64,000 nt of DNA from Choristoneura fumiferana (taxonomy: Eukaryota; Arthropoda; Insecta; Lepidoptera; Tortricidae). The position numbers and the translations under genes are program-made. Every line of letters starts with the position of its first letter. The stretch's first letter is position 1. The notes under the pieces are model-generated. The model was not told where the DNA came from. It saw only the letters and a program-made list of their open reading frames with translations, and made no database searches. This document shows, in pieces, positions 10,829 through 23,200 of this stretch. The stretch covers positions 2,853,830-2,917,829 of the forward strand of contig NC_133497.1 of NCBI RefSeq assembly GCF_025370935.1, given 5' to 3'.

Positions 10829-10869
10829 CTGGAACAAGACAGAAACTTAAGTGGTCTTTGTCCAATTTA

Positions 10870-11030
10870 ACATCTTACAGTCTAACATCTGGTAGCGTGG
10901 TGTACGGTTGTGTTGCTCTGAAGATGAGCTCTGGTTGAGTTCGAAACGCGTCAGTGTAGTTTGGTGGTGGTGGTAGATGGGTTTGTGTGATTTGTGTGTG
11001 TTCTTCACACTTAGCCAATCCATTTATCAT
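10870..11030 (+). repeat. Dispersed repeat 'gagttcgaaacgcgtcagtg' (copy A)
   Basis: Also at 34490-34640, 15055-15260 and inverted at 14515-14640. A linked piece, 'gtgtggaggtggaggaactg', is at 11810-11900 and 35690-35790. It could be a Helitron-type element. I could not define its ends. Confidence 0.5.
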
Positions 11031-11108
11031 ACTTAGTTATGACATAGTTATAAAGTTGAATGTGGAAATGTCTTCCTTTTATTAATAATATTGTATCTTT
11101 TACTCTAA

Positions 11109-11228
11109 GGGGCTGTTTCACCATCCATTGATTAGTGCCGTCTCCGTCTATTCGAACAAAACAAATAGAGACGGCATCACACCTAACTGCCAGTTAACAC
11201 TATTCAATGGATGGTGAAACAGCCCCTA
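11109..11228. mobile_element. MITE with GGGGCTGTTTCACCATCC termini (copy A, internally deleted)
   Basis: The inverted ends GGGGCTGTTTCACCATCC face each other, with TAA on both outer sides. Copy A lacks about 22 bases of the left arm that copy B keeps. Confidence 0.8.
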
Positions 11229-11321
11229 AGTGTGTTAATAAAGGCTTATTCTATTCTATTTTTACAAGCTTTTATTTAGTTTCACCTGTCCCGTTGTCTG
11301 TCTGTCTGTAATCAAATCTTG

Positions 11322-11622
11322 CAACATCCCAACCTATATACGTCCCACTGCTGGGCACAGGCCTCCTCTCATAACAAGAGGGCTTGGGCCATAGTTCCCA
11401 CGCGGGCCCAGTGCGGATTGGGAACTTCACACGCACCATTGAATCGCTTCGCAGGTTTGTGCAGGTTTCCTCACGATGTTTTGCTTCACCGCAAAGCTCA
11501 TGGTAAATTTCAAATGTAATTCCGCACATGAATTTTGAAAAACTCAGACGTGCGAGCCGGGGTTGAACCCACGACCCTCTGCTTGAGAGGCGATAGGTCA
11601 AACCACTAGGCCACCACGACTT
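11322..11622 (-). mobile_element. Full-length tRNA-headed SINE (copy A, uninterrupted)
   Basis: On the minus strand the head GGCCTAGTGGTTTGACC and GGGTTCAACCCC are followed by the body to 'gggacgtatataggttggga'. The copy B partner (34965-35506) is split by a MITE. Confidence 0.82.
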
Positions 11623-11999
11623 TCCACCACGTCTCGGCAGGACGGAACTCTTCAACGGTTAACAGCATCGACTTTAACTTGGTATGCAAATGTATTCGTA
11701 GTTTCGGTGCAATGCAGTACAGTCAACAAGAAGTACAGTCAGTTTTTTTTTTATTAAAATGATTTTTTATGGTTAGGTTATTATTCTATTCTATTCTATT
11801 CTTACAGTGTGGAGGTGGAGGAACTGCATGAACACGCATATATCTTGCATAAACTTAGCCATCATAGGATCGCAGGTGGTCAAAGAAATTATTTTATTTC
11901 ATCTTACAATCACCAGCACCAATATCTGACACAACAAGCGTGCATAAATATCTGATACGATTCCTATGGCCGATTGGACGTATCAGATATTTTTGCACG

Positions 12000-12312
12000 G
12001 TCCACTGTGGCAGTTATTAATACAGGGGGATCTGCTGCAAACATTGAGTCAATTTTTATCTTACAAAAGAGAGCAATTACAGCAGTTTATAATTTGAAGA
12101 CGCGTGAATCTTTAAGATCTTTTTTTAAGGAAACAGGTTTCCTAACCCTACCGTTGCTTTATATTTTTGAAATAATCATGTATGTTAGGAAGAACATATG
12201 TGATTTTTCCACTAACGTCGATAAGCCAAAGGCTACTAGAAACACAGGGAAGCTTAAAGTTGCATCTTACAGTCTGGCTAAAACCAAAGTCGTCTCTGTG
12301 AAATTTATATGA
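12000..12312 (+). mobile_element. Non-LTR retrotransposon reverse transcriptase tail (copy A)
   Basis: The frame reads LQKRAITAVYNLKTRESLR, then FFKETGFLTLP and MYVRKNI, the usual C-terminal part of jockey/CR1-like polyproteins. 5' truncated. Partners are at 35930-36280 and, inverted, 60645-61340. Confidence 0.75.
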
Positions 12313-12889
12313 AAACCAATATTAATATGAACAAAGTGTATAATCTATATATATAAAAGGCAAAAGTGATTGACTGATGTATCAACGCACAGCCCAAACC
12401 GCTGGACCTAGGGATTCCAAATTTAGCACGTAGGTTACTTTTAAGGTCAGGGGTGCACTAAGAAAGGATTTTTCAAATTCACCCTCTAAGGGGGTGAAAT
12501 GGGGGTCCAAAGTTAGTATGGGGAAACAAGATTAGTTAGACTATTTTATTCGAAACTTCACAGGAGTACTCTTAACAATAAATAAGTAAACACGTGTTTC
12601 AGGTTTTTTGAGAATTCAACCCCTAAAAGGGGGTAATGTGGTGACAAAGTCAATCAAAACCAATCGTTGATATATCAACGCACAGCCGAAACCACTGGAC
12701 CTAGAGACTTAAAATATGCACATAGATACCTTATACAATGTAAGCATCCAATAATTTGGAGATTTTGGAAATTCCTACGGAAACGGGAAAAAACGGGATT
12801 TATATATTCGATTCCGAGTGACCCTATCTCAGTTAACTATAATAACTAGACTCTTCAAATTTGATTCACAAGTAGGTAGGTATTACATT

Positions 12890-13840
12890 AATCAAAAAAT
12901 CGATTTCAGGATTTTTGGAAATTCCTACGGGATAAGGAAAAACGGAATTTATATATTCAGTTTCATGGAATCCTATGAACTATAATTAGTACTAGACTTC
13001 AAATTTGGCATAGAAGTAGGTGATTATAATAATTATAAACAGTATTAAGTATTTTGGGAAATTCCCACGGGATAAGGAATAAACGGGATTTATATTCAGT
13101 TTAACGGAATCCATTTTTCGTTTTACTGGTCCTAGAAAACTGATATTTGGCATTGAGGTTCCTTGAGAAGTGTAGGGGAACACTACAAAAGAATTTCCCG
13201 AAATTCTGACGGGAAGGGGAAAATATGGGATTTTTCGTTTTACTGGTCGTAGAAGGCTGCAATTTGGCATGTAGGTTGCTTAAAGAGTGAAGAGAACCAT
13301 TAAGAAATATTTTCCCGAAATTCCCACGGGAAAGGGGAAAAACGGGATTTTTCGTTATACTGGTCCTAGAAAGCTGAAATTGGCATGTAGATTGTTTGGG
13401 GAGTGTAGAGGAGCGTTAAGAGAGGGCTTTCCAAAATTCCCACGGAAACAGAAAAATATCTGAATAACTGAAATTTGGCATTTAGGTTCCCTGGGGAGTG
13501 TAGGATAGTACTACAAAAGGATTTCCCGAAATTCTGACGTCAACGGAAAACACGGGAAAGGGGAAAAAACGGGACTTTTCTTTTACTGGTAGAAAGCTGA
13601 ATTCGCATGTAGGTTGCTTGGGAAATGTAGAGGAGCATTGAAAGAGGACTTTCCAAAATTCACACGAGAACGGGGAAAAACGGATTTTTCGTTTTACTGG
13701 TCGTAGAAAGCTGAAACTTGGCAAGTGGGTTCCTTGGGAGTGTAGGGGAGCATTGAGAGAGCATTTCCCAAAATTCTTATGGGAACGGGAAAAAACAGGA
13801 ATTTGCGTTTTACTGGTTGTAGAAAGCTGAAATTTCAAAA
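12890..13840. repeat. Degenerate tandem repeat, unit about 120 bp
   Basis: About seven or eight units share 'attcccacgggaa', 'aaaacgggatttttcg', 'ttttactggtcgtagaaagc' and 'tgaaatttggcatgtaggtt'. Clearer units begin near 13190, 13315, 13430, 13550 and 13680. The flanking 'caacgcacagcccaaaccgc' sequence (12380) suggests growth from a dispersed element. Confidence 0.75.
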
Positions 13841-13879
13841 TTCAAAAGTTTATACTGCACGTACGCTGCAAAAAGCCTT

Positions 13880-14110
13880 TAACCGACTTCAAAAAAAGGA
13901 GGAGGTTATGCGTTCCGCTATATATATTTATTTATGTATGTTTACTGGTTTCTCACTCAATTGTGTCCCAATTTTCAAAATGATTTTTTTATTCGAAAAT
14001 TATCTACTCCCGAAGGTAGTCCCATTGTCACAAAATCGGAATCTGATGACGGGATCTCTGGAAATCAAGGGCAACTCTCAAAATTTTGTAGGCACGTTTA
14101 TATAATATTT
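13880..14110 (+). repeat. Dispersed repeat 'accgacttcaaaaaaaggag'
   Basis: Common lepidopteran repeat. A second copy is at 48955-49170. No coding frame of note. Confidence 0.6.
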
Positions 14111-14164
14111 TCTCGAGTTATTTAAGTATTTCCAATAATTTATTGAATCAGGCGTTACTTTGCG

Positions 14165-14463
14165 GAGGTCCATATCATATTAAATATAATGACCCCGATA
14201 ACTCACGTCTTAAATCGAGTTTAGCTCGACATGTTTCGGGCTAATCCGTAGCCCTCGTCTTCGGAGCAACGCGACTCAGCGGCTGCTGCAACACGCGCAC
14301 TGCCACAGCAGCAGCCACCGAGCAGCAGCAGCGCTGAGTCGCGTTTGCTCCGAAGACGAAGGGCTACGGATTAAGCCCGAAACATGTCGAGCTAAACTCG
14401 ATTTAAGACGTGAGTTATCCGGGTCATTTTATTTAATATGAGTGAGTCTCACGGTAGTTTCAG
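14165..14463. mobile_element. Foldback element with arms over 100 bp
   Basis: The left arm (about 14174-14281) and right arm (about 14331-14441) are inverse copies, meeting in a GC-rich centre with CAGCAG repeats. Outer ends carry 'gagtctcacggtagtttca'. Related half copies are at 23740-23897 and 45213-45400. Confidence 0.85.
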
Positions 14464-15368
14464 GTCCATATCAATGAACTAAAATAATTCTTGCTCACCC
14501 GCGACCTTACGATAGCTAAGCTTATGCAAAATATGCGTGTCATGCAGTTCCCTCCACCTCCACACTGTAAAGAACACACACAAACACACACCATCTACAC
14601 CACCCCACACTACACTGACGCGTTCTACGCGCTAGATTAAAGAGCATGTTTCGGCATATAGGAATGAGCATCCTGATAAGTCGAATTTTGCCAAAACATT
14701 TGTGAACTAAATCATTCTTTATCGGACTCAGATTCGTATGAAGTGTTACATTATTGTGGCAAGGGGTTTCGTCTCGATGTTTTAGAATGTATGGAGATAA
14801 TTAGATACAACAGTATGGGGTCTATTATTAATGAACAGGTAAATTTAGTTCATCTCCCTTGCTACGGCTTGGTTCTAATTTCAGCAATGGTAGTTAATAA
14901 AAACATGCCTTGACAGAAATAAATGAAAATCAGGTAGTTTGAAGGACGGTTTAAAATTTATTAATAATTTGTGGGTAGTTTTGTTTTGTTTCATAAAACG
15001 TATGTGGGTACTTGGGGAGTTACAGTGACAAGTTAAAACGGTGGTTGTGGTTCGTTAGTCTAACAACTGGTTAGCATGGTGTACGGTTGTGTCACTCTGA
15101 AATGAGAGCTCTGGTTTAGTTCGAAACGCGTCAGTGTAGTGTGGTGGTGGTGATAGATGGGTTTGTGTGATTGTGTGTGTGTTCTTAAAGTGTGGAGGTG
15201 GAGGAACTGCATGAACACGCATATTTTGCATAAGCTTAGCTATCGTAAGGTCGCGGGTGAGCAAGGAAATTATTTCAGTTCATTAAGTATTTTCCGTCTG
15301 GTAGACATCTTCCTCATTGTTTTTGATGTGCTGATGATGGAAGGTAAAACTCCTTAACGGTCAGGAGT

Positions 15369-15378
15369 NNNNNNNNNN
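15369..15378. other. Assembly gap of ten Ns
   Basis: The only unknown bases in the window. The left flank ends with CAGGAGT and the right flank begins with the same CAGGAGT. Two contig ends may overlap by a few bases here, or a repeat may have joined them. Confidence 0.99.
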
Positions 15379-16019
15379 CAGGAGTTGTCAAATAACGTAT
15401 TGTCCCAGTTAGTGGTACTGGAAGGGAAACCTTACTCGAATAACATCAATGCTGAACACGTTATAGTAGCTTATAGCGGTCAATAGTGGCTTGGTCAGGA
15501 TTAATAAATATTACAGGACACTTAAATAGGTCAATCAATTTTTATTTTGTTATCGTCTTTTTCTTCATTTTGCGTTCCTCATTTTGTACTAAATTTTCAG
15601 CTCATTGGAAAATTTGTAGGACATAGTTTGAAATTGGGCTTACCATAGTTAGATTAAGCAACTTTACCAATTCACCAAATTGCATTGAAATCTGAGAAAA
15701 GAATATCGACGAGAAAATAAAAGTTGGCCCTAATACTAATTGACCTAGTCTCTGAGTAAGCAAAGCTTAATTATGGTAAGGCTTTCTAACCAATGCACTA
15801 TCCAATCATCAAAAATTAGTTAATGACTCGGAGAGCCCGATCGTAGAGTTTCTTGCCGGATGCTTCTCAGCAGAAAACTTTGATTCTAAGGTCAATATTG
15901 ACATAATGTCGAAACAGGTACAAGATTTTCAACCGATAAAAACATTGTTTCGTCGCCTCAAGAACACCTGTTGCTCAAAACGCAGTCATCTATGAAAAGA
16001 CTAAGGTTGCGGGCACCGG

Positions 16020-16560
16020 TAACCCGTTCCAACAATTCCGAACTCAATGTCAAACTAACATCAAAACTACAAGTTTTCTCAATCTCCCTTTAGCCCCGAT
16101 AGTAAGATATGAATTCACTGAGTTGAGAATTAAACCGCTTCGAGAAGACCATCGTCTAACGCGCTTCAAGCCTGATTAATCTCATCGACTACTTCAAGGG
16201 TGTCAAAGGGCTTAAACGACTTTAAAATCTGGGTATCATCGGCGTAGGTACATGGGATGATTGCAAGAATCGAAACAAATACTTCATAATACTTAATAAT
16301 ATCTGACGTGTAAAGAATAAATAAAATGGGACTCAAGATAGAGCCTTGTGGTACCCCGCATCTCAGCGAGGCCATTACAGAGATAAAAATACCAGCCTCA
16401 ATATTAAGCAACCTAACTAGCCGCGGCCACTTAAATAATGCGAAAATCATCTCGATGTATCACTATCGAACCCATAATAGGACAGTTTAGATAATAGCAG
16501 TGCTACATCGATAGTGTCAAATGCACGCAATAAGTCCAATTAGTACCAGCAAGGCCACCT
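16020..16560 (-). pseudogene. Non-LTR reverse transcriptase fragment with broken frame
   Basis: On the minus strand the readable part carries RCGVPQGSILSPILFILYTS and YADDTQI, the core of a jockey/R1-like reverse transcriptase. A run resembling 'LRAFDTIDVALLLSKLSYYG' lies upstream, before a stop codon. A dead fragment, right of the gap and left of exon 25. Confidence 0.82.
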
Positions 16561-16751
16561 CTACGCTGTCTTTGCCTCTAAAAATATTGTTAATGTAATA
16601 TCGTTGTCAATTACACCAAAAATCTCAGATGACGTGGACAAACACGAACATGCAGTTCATCTGACATACACCTACACCGCCATTTACATTTCCACCCTTA
16701 CAAAAAACGATACACTTGTTTTATAAATTTACAAAAAAATGTGTTTTTTTT

Positions 16752-17023
16752 AAACGACTGAATGGAAAACGAGCAAGTGGGTCTCCTGATGGTAAGAGAT
16801 CACCACTGCCCATAAACATCGGCAACACCAGGGGTATTGCAGATGCGTTGCCAACCTAGAGGCCTAAGATGGGATACCTCAAGTGCCAGTAATTTCACCG
16901 GCTGTCTTACTCTCCACGCCGAAACATAACAGTGCAAGCACTGCTGCTTCACGGCAAGATTAACGAGCAAGATGGTGGTAGCAATCCGGGCGTACCTGGC
17001 ACAAGGTCCTACCACCTGCAAAA
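16752..17023 (+). mobile_element. Dispersed repeat 'ggtctcctgatggtaagagatc' family, near exon 25
   Basis: About 270 bp ending 77 bp from the exon 25 donor. Same family as 9379-9642. Confidence 0.8.
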
Positions 17024-17100
17024 CCTGATGTTGGTCACAGTACAGGAAAGGTGAGCCGGATCTTGGGACTTAAATTTTTTTGAGCTTGTGTTCAACTCAC

Positions 17101-17227
17101 GGTAGATTCCAAATTTCTTCATGATCTGCATATTGGTCCAGCTGTCAAGCAACCACGCGAAATTCTCCGAGCGGAACTCCATTCCTGCGCCATTGTTCAC
17201 TCTAACAAACGTCAATCCATCGGTTTC
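17101..17227 (-). CDS. Exon 25, last exon found before the gap
   Basis: The 127 nt run from phase 0 to phase 1 (residues 1128-1170), with a GTGAGT donor. The next exon should start in phase 1. Nothing in 12340-17100 fits, so the gene leaves the correctly ordered sequence here. Confidence 0.8.
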
Positions 17228-20200
17228 CTAAGAAAATACATTTTTAACACCGTGTCGCGATTACAATAGAAATCCTACTAATGAGGGTTCCTGATACAGG
17301 CTAGTTGGCGCTAGTGACGGTCCGTTTGGCAACTTTGATCTTTGGTATCACGTTTGTGATTGGTTAACCAAATGAGCCAATCGCAAGCAAGGTTGTTATG
17401 TCAAACGGAACTCACGATACCAACGCCATCTAGCGATATATTGATTGTCATAAAACCTCTTTTTTTCTTATGAATGTTTTTCTGATAAGATGTTTATCAT
17501 TTTTGAATGCCCAATAAATAATGCTTTTAAGCTAGTAAACTATACAGGGTTCATATATTTCTTTTTTCACTGGAATAGATCAAAACTTGACCAAAGTTCA
17601 GGAGAAGAAACAAATTTTAAATTTAAATAAAAAATGTAATAGTTTTTTTAATGGTTTTTGCATCTGATAACACCACTATTTCAGATTATTATGCGATAGA
17701 AATAAATACAAATATGACAAGTCAAAATCTTAGTGCATTCCAAGTTTGTCAGAAATACCCCTTTGTACTTAATTAGCGGGTTACCTTTACAACGGCTGTC
17801 ACATTCAGCGGCTGCTGGTCGAAACTGGTCAAGAGCTGGCCGATGGGTGTATGAGATCCAAAGCTTGCCTCGGCAAAGCCTCCGAGCTTAGGCAGCTAAA
17901 AATTTCAATCGGATACTATAATAAATCTATAACATCATGACTATAATAAATGTGATTGTCAAAAAAACCTATGCTTATTTTTTATTATTTTGTAAGTATA
18001 GAAAAGTTTTGTGTAGAAAAAAATATTATTGAAACTGTTTTGGTCGATGATGTTAGTGTTTAATCTAGTTCTGATACACCAATGTTTATTTTATATTGTT
18101 AACGTGGAGCACCAGCATTATTTTGGGTGGGCTCAATGATCCTTATAACAAAAGACCTACTCGTGACCACGGCCACTGCATGTGACCGAAACGTCGAGGT
18201 AGTTATCACTCATTTTAAGCAAGTTTATCATGATAAGCAAGTTCTGGGTGTTAGGTAATAGTTATGAGGGAACATCACGAAAGTTCAAACCATCCATACT
18301 AATATTATAAATGCGAAAGTGCGTGTGATTGTATGTTTGTACTCCGTTTCGACGTGATTTTTGGCATAGAGATAGTTTATGGGCCAGAGAGTGACATATG
18401 CTACTTTTCATCCCGGAAAATGCACAGTTCCCGAGGGAACAGCGCGCGATAACCGAATTCCACGCGGGCTAAGCCGCGGGCGAAAGCGAGTATATAATAA
18501 AGTCATCTAACCTTACTGCCAGTCATGTTAACTTCAAAATGTCTAGTATTCCACTGTTTAATGTTCGGGTAACCCCTGTAATGGATCTGTAGGCTACTTC
18601 CAGAGTTGGCAGGGCAGGTCAAGCTGGAGTCACCGGTGTTGTAGGTCAAATGCAGTTGACCCTCGTATGATGCTGGGTGCGAGGTCACGTCCTGGTCTGA
18701 TGAGGGGTGGGAGGTGTCGTGTTCTTGGAGGCAGATCTAAAAAAAACAAAGTAAAGAGGCTGCAAAAAGCTTCCATGAGGGTCGATACTTTTTCTTATAA
18801 CTTGAATCTACCTAACATAACAAATAGATACACGTACTTTTTCGAACGATAATGATACTTTCTGAATGTACTCGTAAATGCTTGACTTGGTGTTAAAAAT
18901 GCCAAAATCACCATAGGTGAGCCTATAAAATTTGAGGGTTGCCTTCGATTTCCCTATGATCCTATCATCAGATCTTGACTTGGTGCCAATGAAACCACCT
19001 CAGGAGTACACTTTTTCAAGCAAAAAAAAATATTATGAAAATCGATCCACAATTGGCGGAATAATCGGTGAACAAACCTACATAAAAAAATACAGTCGAA
19101 CATTGATAGAACTTGCTCATTTTTATTAAAGTCGATTAAAACTCGATCGCAAATTAACGATCATCTCCGTATGCTTCATTGATGATGTTACCTTCCACTG
19201 CCTCCTGGTAGGGTCCAAGGCCCTCGGTTGCTGCCCTGACACCATCATCTGCACTGTCAAGTTACCACCAGCACTCTCCAACTTGGTGTACCCGCTGATG
19301 TTGAGGAATACCTCGCCGTTTGACTTGTCTTCTCTGGAAAAATCTCTGTCAGTAAATCACAAAAATATATAATTATGGACAAAGTGATAAATCGGTGCCC
19401 ATATTTTATAATTTTTATTAATTCTGATCATGGTTGAACATAACACGCTCCTCCTCGCTTCGCTCGTCATTGCACCTGAACTTTCCAATTAAATGAATCA
19501 GACTACAGTTTCCCAAAAATCAGTTGCAATCAAATTGCCAAACGTGATAAATAATGAAGTTTAGATAATAATTATCACTTAGTCCGGTAAAGCTATAAAT
19601 AATGCCCTTTTCAATCACTTGGTCCATGACATGACATCACATTGCTGGCGTAGCTACCAAATCATAGCATCCAAAGACATACCAAACCTACGCTTCCCTT
19701 GACTTCTAAGTGCAATCAATGACAGGTGACTTAGAAGAGATACTTACCTGAACGCTAAAGAATGCAGTAGCTTTATCTTCAGCCGATCATCATAGTCCAT
19801 GGTCAGTTCTGCTATCTGCAGCTTCAGGTCCAGGGTATTCTGTCCTGGTGCCATCAGCCGGCGAGGGGGGAGTATCACCCCACAGGAGGTGGAGGGGGCT
19901 GTGAGGAGTAGGAAGCCGTTCAGCAGGATCAGGGAGGGCTGGAGGGTCGAGAGGTAGCTGTGAAAGTTGAAATTGTGTTTAAGTCTTGGCAGATATTAAA
20001 GATTGGTGGAACAAATACAAATACAAATGATTTTATTAACAGGAACATATTTGATACAATACAGAACATATCTAGAGAACACGTAGAGATAAATACAATA
20101 CAGTGACTCTTTATTGAACACCAACACATAGCAAGCAGCACAGAAAATCTTCGAAAATTGAAGTATATATAGGGCCTGATCTGTGATTCAGTTTGTTCGT

Positions 20201-23200
20201 CTGTACATTTTGCTTAGGAGACTGCTATCTAGAGGCAGATATTGATAGATTTCCGAAGTCTGTCTCGCGCTTCGCCGATTTTTGATGATTTAGGCAATTG
20301 AATGGTTTGTCTTAAAAAATTGCCAGATATTACTTACTCGTAGCTCGGAGTTTTGGTCGCAAACAGTTTCTCCATAACCTCAGCTCCTGTCATAGGTCTT
20401 TCGCAGTCGAAGAATACTCCAGTGTCATCTACCTGTTAGTTTACATCGACGATTTGAGTGTATTAATTAACAGTATAATATGAGTTCGTATAATTTATTT
20501 TAGTAACCGCTAAAGCTTATTTTATTTAGAATATTATTATGTATTAAAAATAAACCCAACGGTTGATATTTTAAGATTATTTTCAATCCCGTGGGATTTT
20601 CGGGATAAAAATATCAGCTGCTATTTCAGACGTCCATCTATCTAGATGTTACACCAAATTTCATCCAAATGTTTCAGCGTGAAGGAATAACAAAACACAC
20701 GTATTCACGTACTTTTGCATTAATAATATTCATCATCATCATCATCTCAGCCGTAGGACGTCCACTGTTGGACATAGACCTCCCCCATAGACCTCCAGTT
20801 GCTTCGGTTGGCAGCGGCTTGCATACACCGTGATCCCGCGACTTTAACCAGGTCTCGTCGGTGGACGTCCTTACGGTAGCGGTCTCCATTCAAGAACTTT
20901 TCGGCCCCAACGGCCATCTGGTCTCCGTGCTACATGTCCTGCCCATTATACCCCTTGTTCTTCTACGTATCTCCTTATTTCTGATTCGATCTCGTAGAGA
21001 AACCCCAAGCATAGCTCTCTCCAAAGCTTGCTGGGCAGTTCTGAGCCTATATATAGGACCTATAGTGGAGCACCTAATAATATTAGTAGGATATAATCCT
21101 ACTTCTATTATAAATGCGAAAGTTTGTGTGTGTGTGTGTGTATGTTTGTTACTCCTTTACGCTAAAACGGCTGGACGCATTGGATGATATTTTGGTATGT
21201 AGGTAGTAGGTAGCTGGACATCTGGAATAACACAATAGCTTACTTTTTATCCCGATATTCCCACGGGTCAGGAATAAGATCTTGAAATTTCAACCGCTGG
21301 GTTTAGGGTCTTGAACTCTCAACCTCAATGAATACCAGGATATAAATTTTGACAATTCCCAGGGAGTTTTGTAAGATCCCAGAATTTCAATTGTAACTAC
21401 CAGATCGAATATTTAACACGTGCGAAGCCGCGAGTAAACTAGTTTAGAAAAATTTAAAACTCTTACCTTGTATTTGCTGTCACCAGTAGTCACTGTATAG
21501 CTGTCTCTTTTCCAAAATGACGTCATGATGATTTGCAGCCGTGAATGCATGGCCACGCCGCCATTTTGTGCGCCTGGGTTCGGCCATTTTAGCCTAAAAA
21601 GAGATAGGTAAATAAAAATTAAGTTTATGCAACACACACACACATCACGGCCTATACACATCCCACTGCTGGGTACAAGCCTCCTCCCAGAATGAGAGGG
21701 ATTGGGCCGTAGTTCCCACGCAGGCCACACACCATTCAATTAGTTAGCAGACGATGTTTTCCTTCACCGTAAAGCTCGTGGTAAAGATGCCAGAAGAATC
21801 AAACCTTGCATTTAAAACCACATGGTCAGAAGAGTTGTGCCTATATGGAACCTTCTGTAAATAATGCAGTGAGTTATTTAATGGAATTCCTCTATCTACA
21901 TATAAGTAAGCCAAACTTGCCGGTCCTTTGAGATCTCAGTTATCCAGGTGTGACTGTGGTAGGGTTCTAAATCTATGGCAGTAACTTACTGGAACGACTT
22001 ATCCTTTGGTGAAATAGTGACGTCACTTTTTATTGGCAAATGGGCGACCAAAGACCTCTGTAAGATGGCCTCGTGCTTGGTTTGGAGCAGAGGACCATCG
22101 GTCCTCATGGCACTCACTGCGGTCGCTTGGTATCTGAAAACAAACATAAACCTAAGAATTGGTTATATTATTATTATTATTTTTATTCCACTGGTTGGCC
22201 AACGAGCAAGTGGGTCTCCTGATGGTAAGAGATCACCACCGCCCATAAACATCTGCAATACCAGGTATTGCAGATGCGTTGCCAACCTAGAGGCCTAAGA
22301 TGTGATACCTCAAGTGCCAGTAATTTCACCGGCTGTCTTACTCTCCACGCCCAAACACAACAATGCAAGCACTGCTGCTTCACGGCAGGAATAATAATAA
22401 TAATAATAATAATAAAGCCTTTATTCTCTGACCAAAAAGTAGTAGGTATTGTAAATATGTATTCGGCAACCCATTTTATTGATCAGGTTGTCCTTGGCAT
22501 AGGCCTCCCCTAGTTTCTTCCACTCTTCCCTGTCATGGGCTAATCTTCTCCATCCTTTCGGTAAGTCATCTTCCCATCTTTTTATTGGCCTTCCTTTTCG
22601 TCTTTTCCATTCCTAGGATACCATTCCATTACGTCCTTCGTCCATTTTTCTCTAATTGTTCTGATAATGTGTCCAGTCCATGACCACTTGAGACGTTTTA
22701 TTTTTAGTAGTACATCGCTAACTTTTGTCCTTTTCCTTATTGTTGATGACTTACACCTGTCACTTAGCCTTATACTTAGCATACTACGTTCCATACTGCG
22801 TTGGCAGGTTATTAAGTTTCTGACTGATTTTGCTTGTACAAGGCCAAGTTTGACACCCATAAGTGAGGCATGTAAGTATACACGAGTTGTACAGGCAGGA
22901 ATAGCGAGCAATAAGTTTAGTTCCCTGGGTAAAAAGTGGCCAAGTGCGATTCGGACGGATGAGCCTGTGCTAGCAGAGCCCCATTCCTAAGCAAAATGTA
23001 GGCAGTGTTCATTTTAGATGGATTAACGACAAAGACAGTCAGAAAAGAAAATTTCAATTTTGTAGAACAGCTAAAGTTAATGAATGGCTGTATGTTTTGA
23101 TTGCATTGACTTGGAGTTTGATTTTTTCTCAGCTGCAAATGACTGTACACTTGAGTACATGATTTTAATTTCAACTGGATGACTCTATGTGTTCCTGAGA

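Larger units (their letters stand above)
1..12340. repeat. Copy A of a roughly 10-kb segment also present at 26688-36670
   Basis: The two copies are collinear and in the same orientation from base 1 to about 12340. Exons match almost completely. The spacers match except for discrete insertions or deletions. Copy A carries a nested SINE/LTR insertion, an extra 1 kb at 7340-8350, a SINE tail at 8974-9042 and a repeat at 9260-9640. The left border is outside the window. The right border is where homology to 36670 ends. Confidence 0.95.

Noticed and set aside
12900..13840. CRISPR-like array
   Set aside because: The units are about 120 bp and degenerate, with no constant short repeat and unique spacer pattern, in eukaryotic DNA.
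9073..17227. Exon 25 splicing in frame to exon 11A to make a longer protein with repeated helices
   Set aside because: The phases fit, but it would need exon 10A to be skipped and drop the whole 3' end. A two-allele assembly explains the layout more simply.
18512..18516. Better-looking GTAAGG donor at the end of exon 23
   Set aside because: Its use gives a stop codon two codons into exon 24. The weaker GTTAGA keeps the frame.
22582..22911. Host gene on the minus strand
   Set aside because: The motifs are those of an RTE retrotransposon end, 5' truncated, in an intron.
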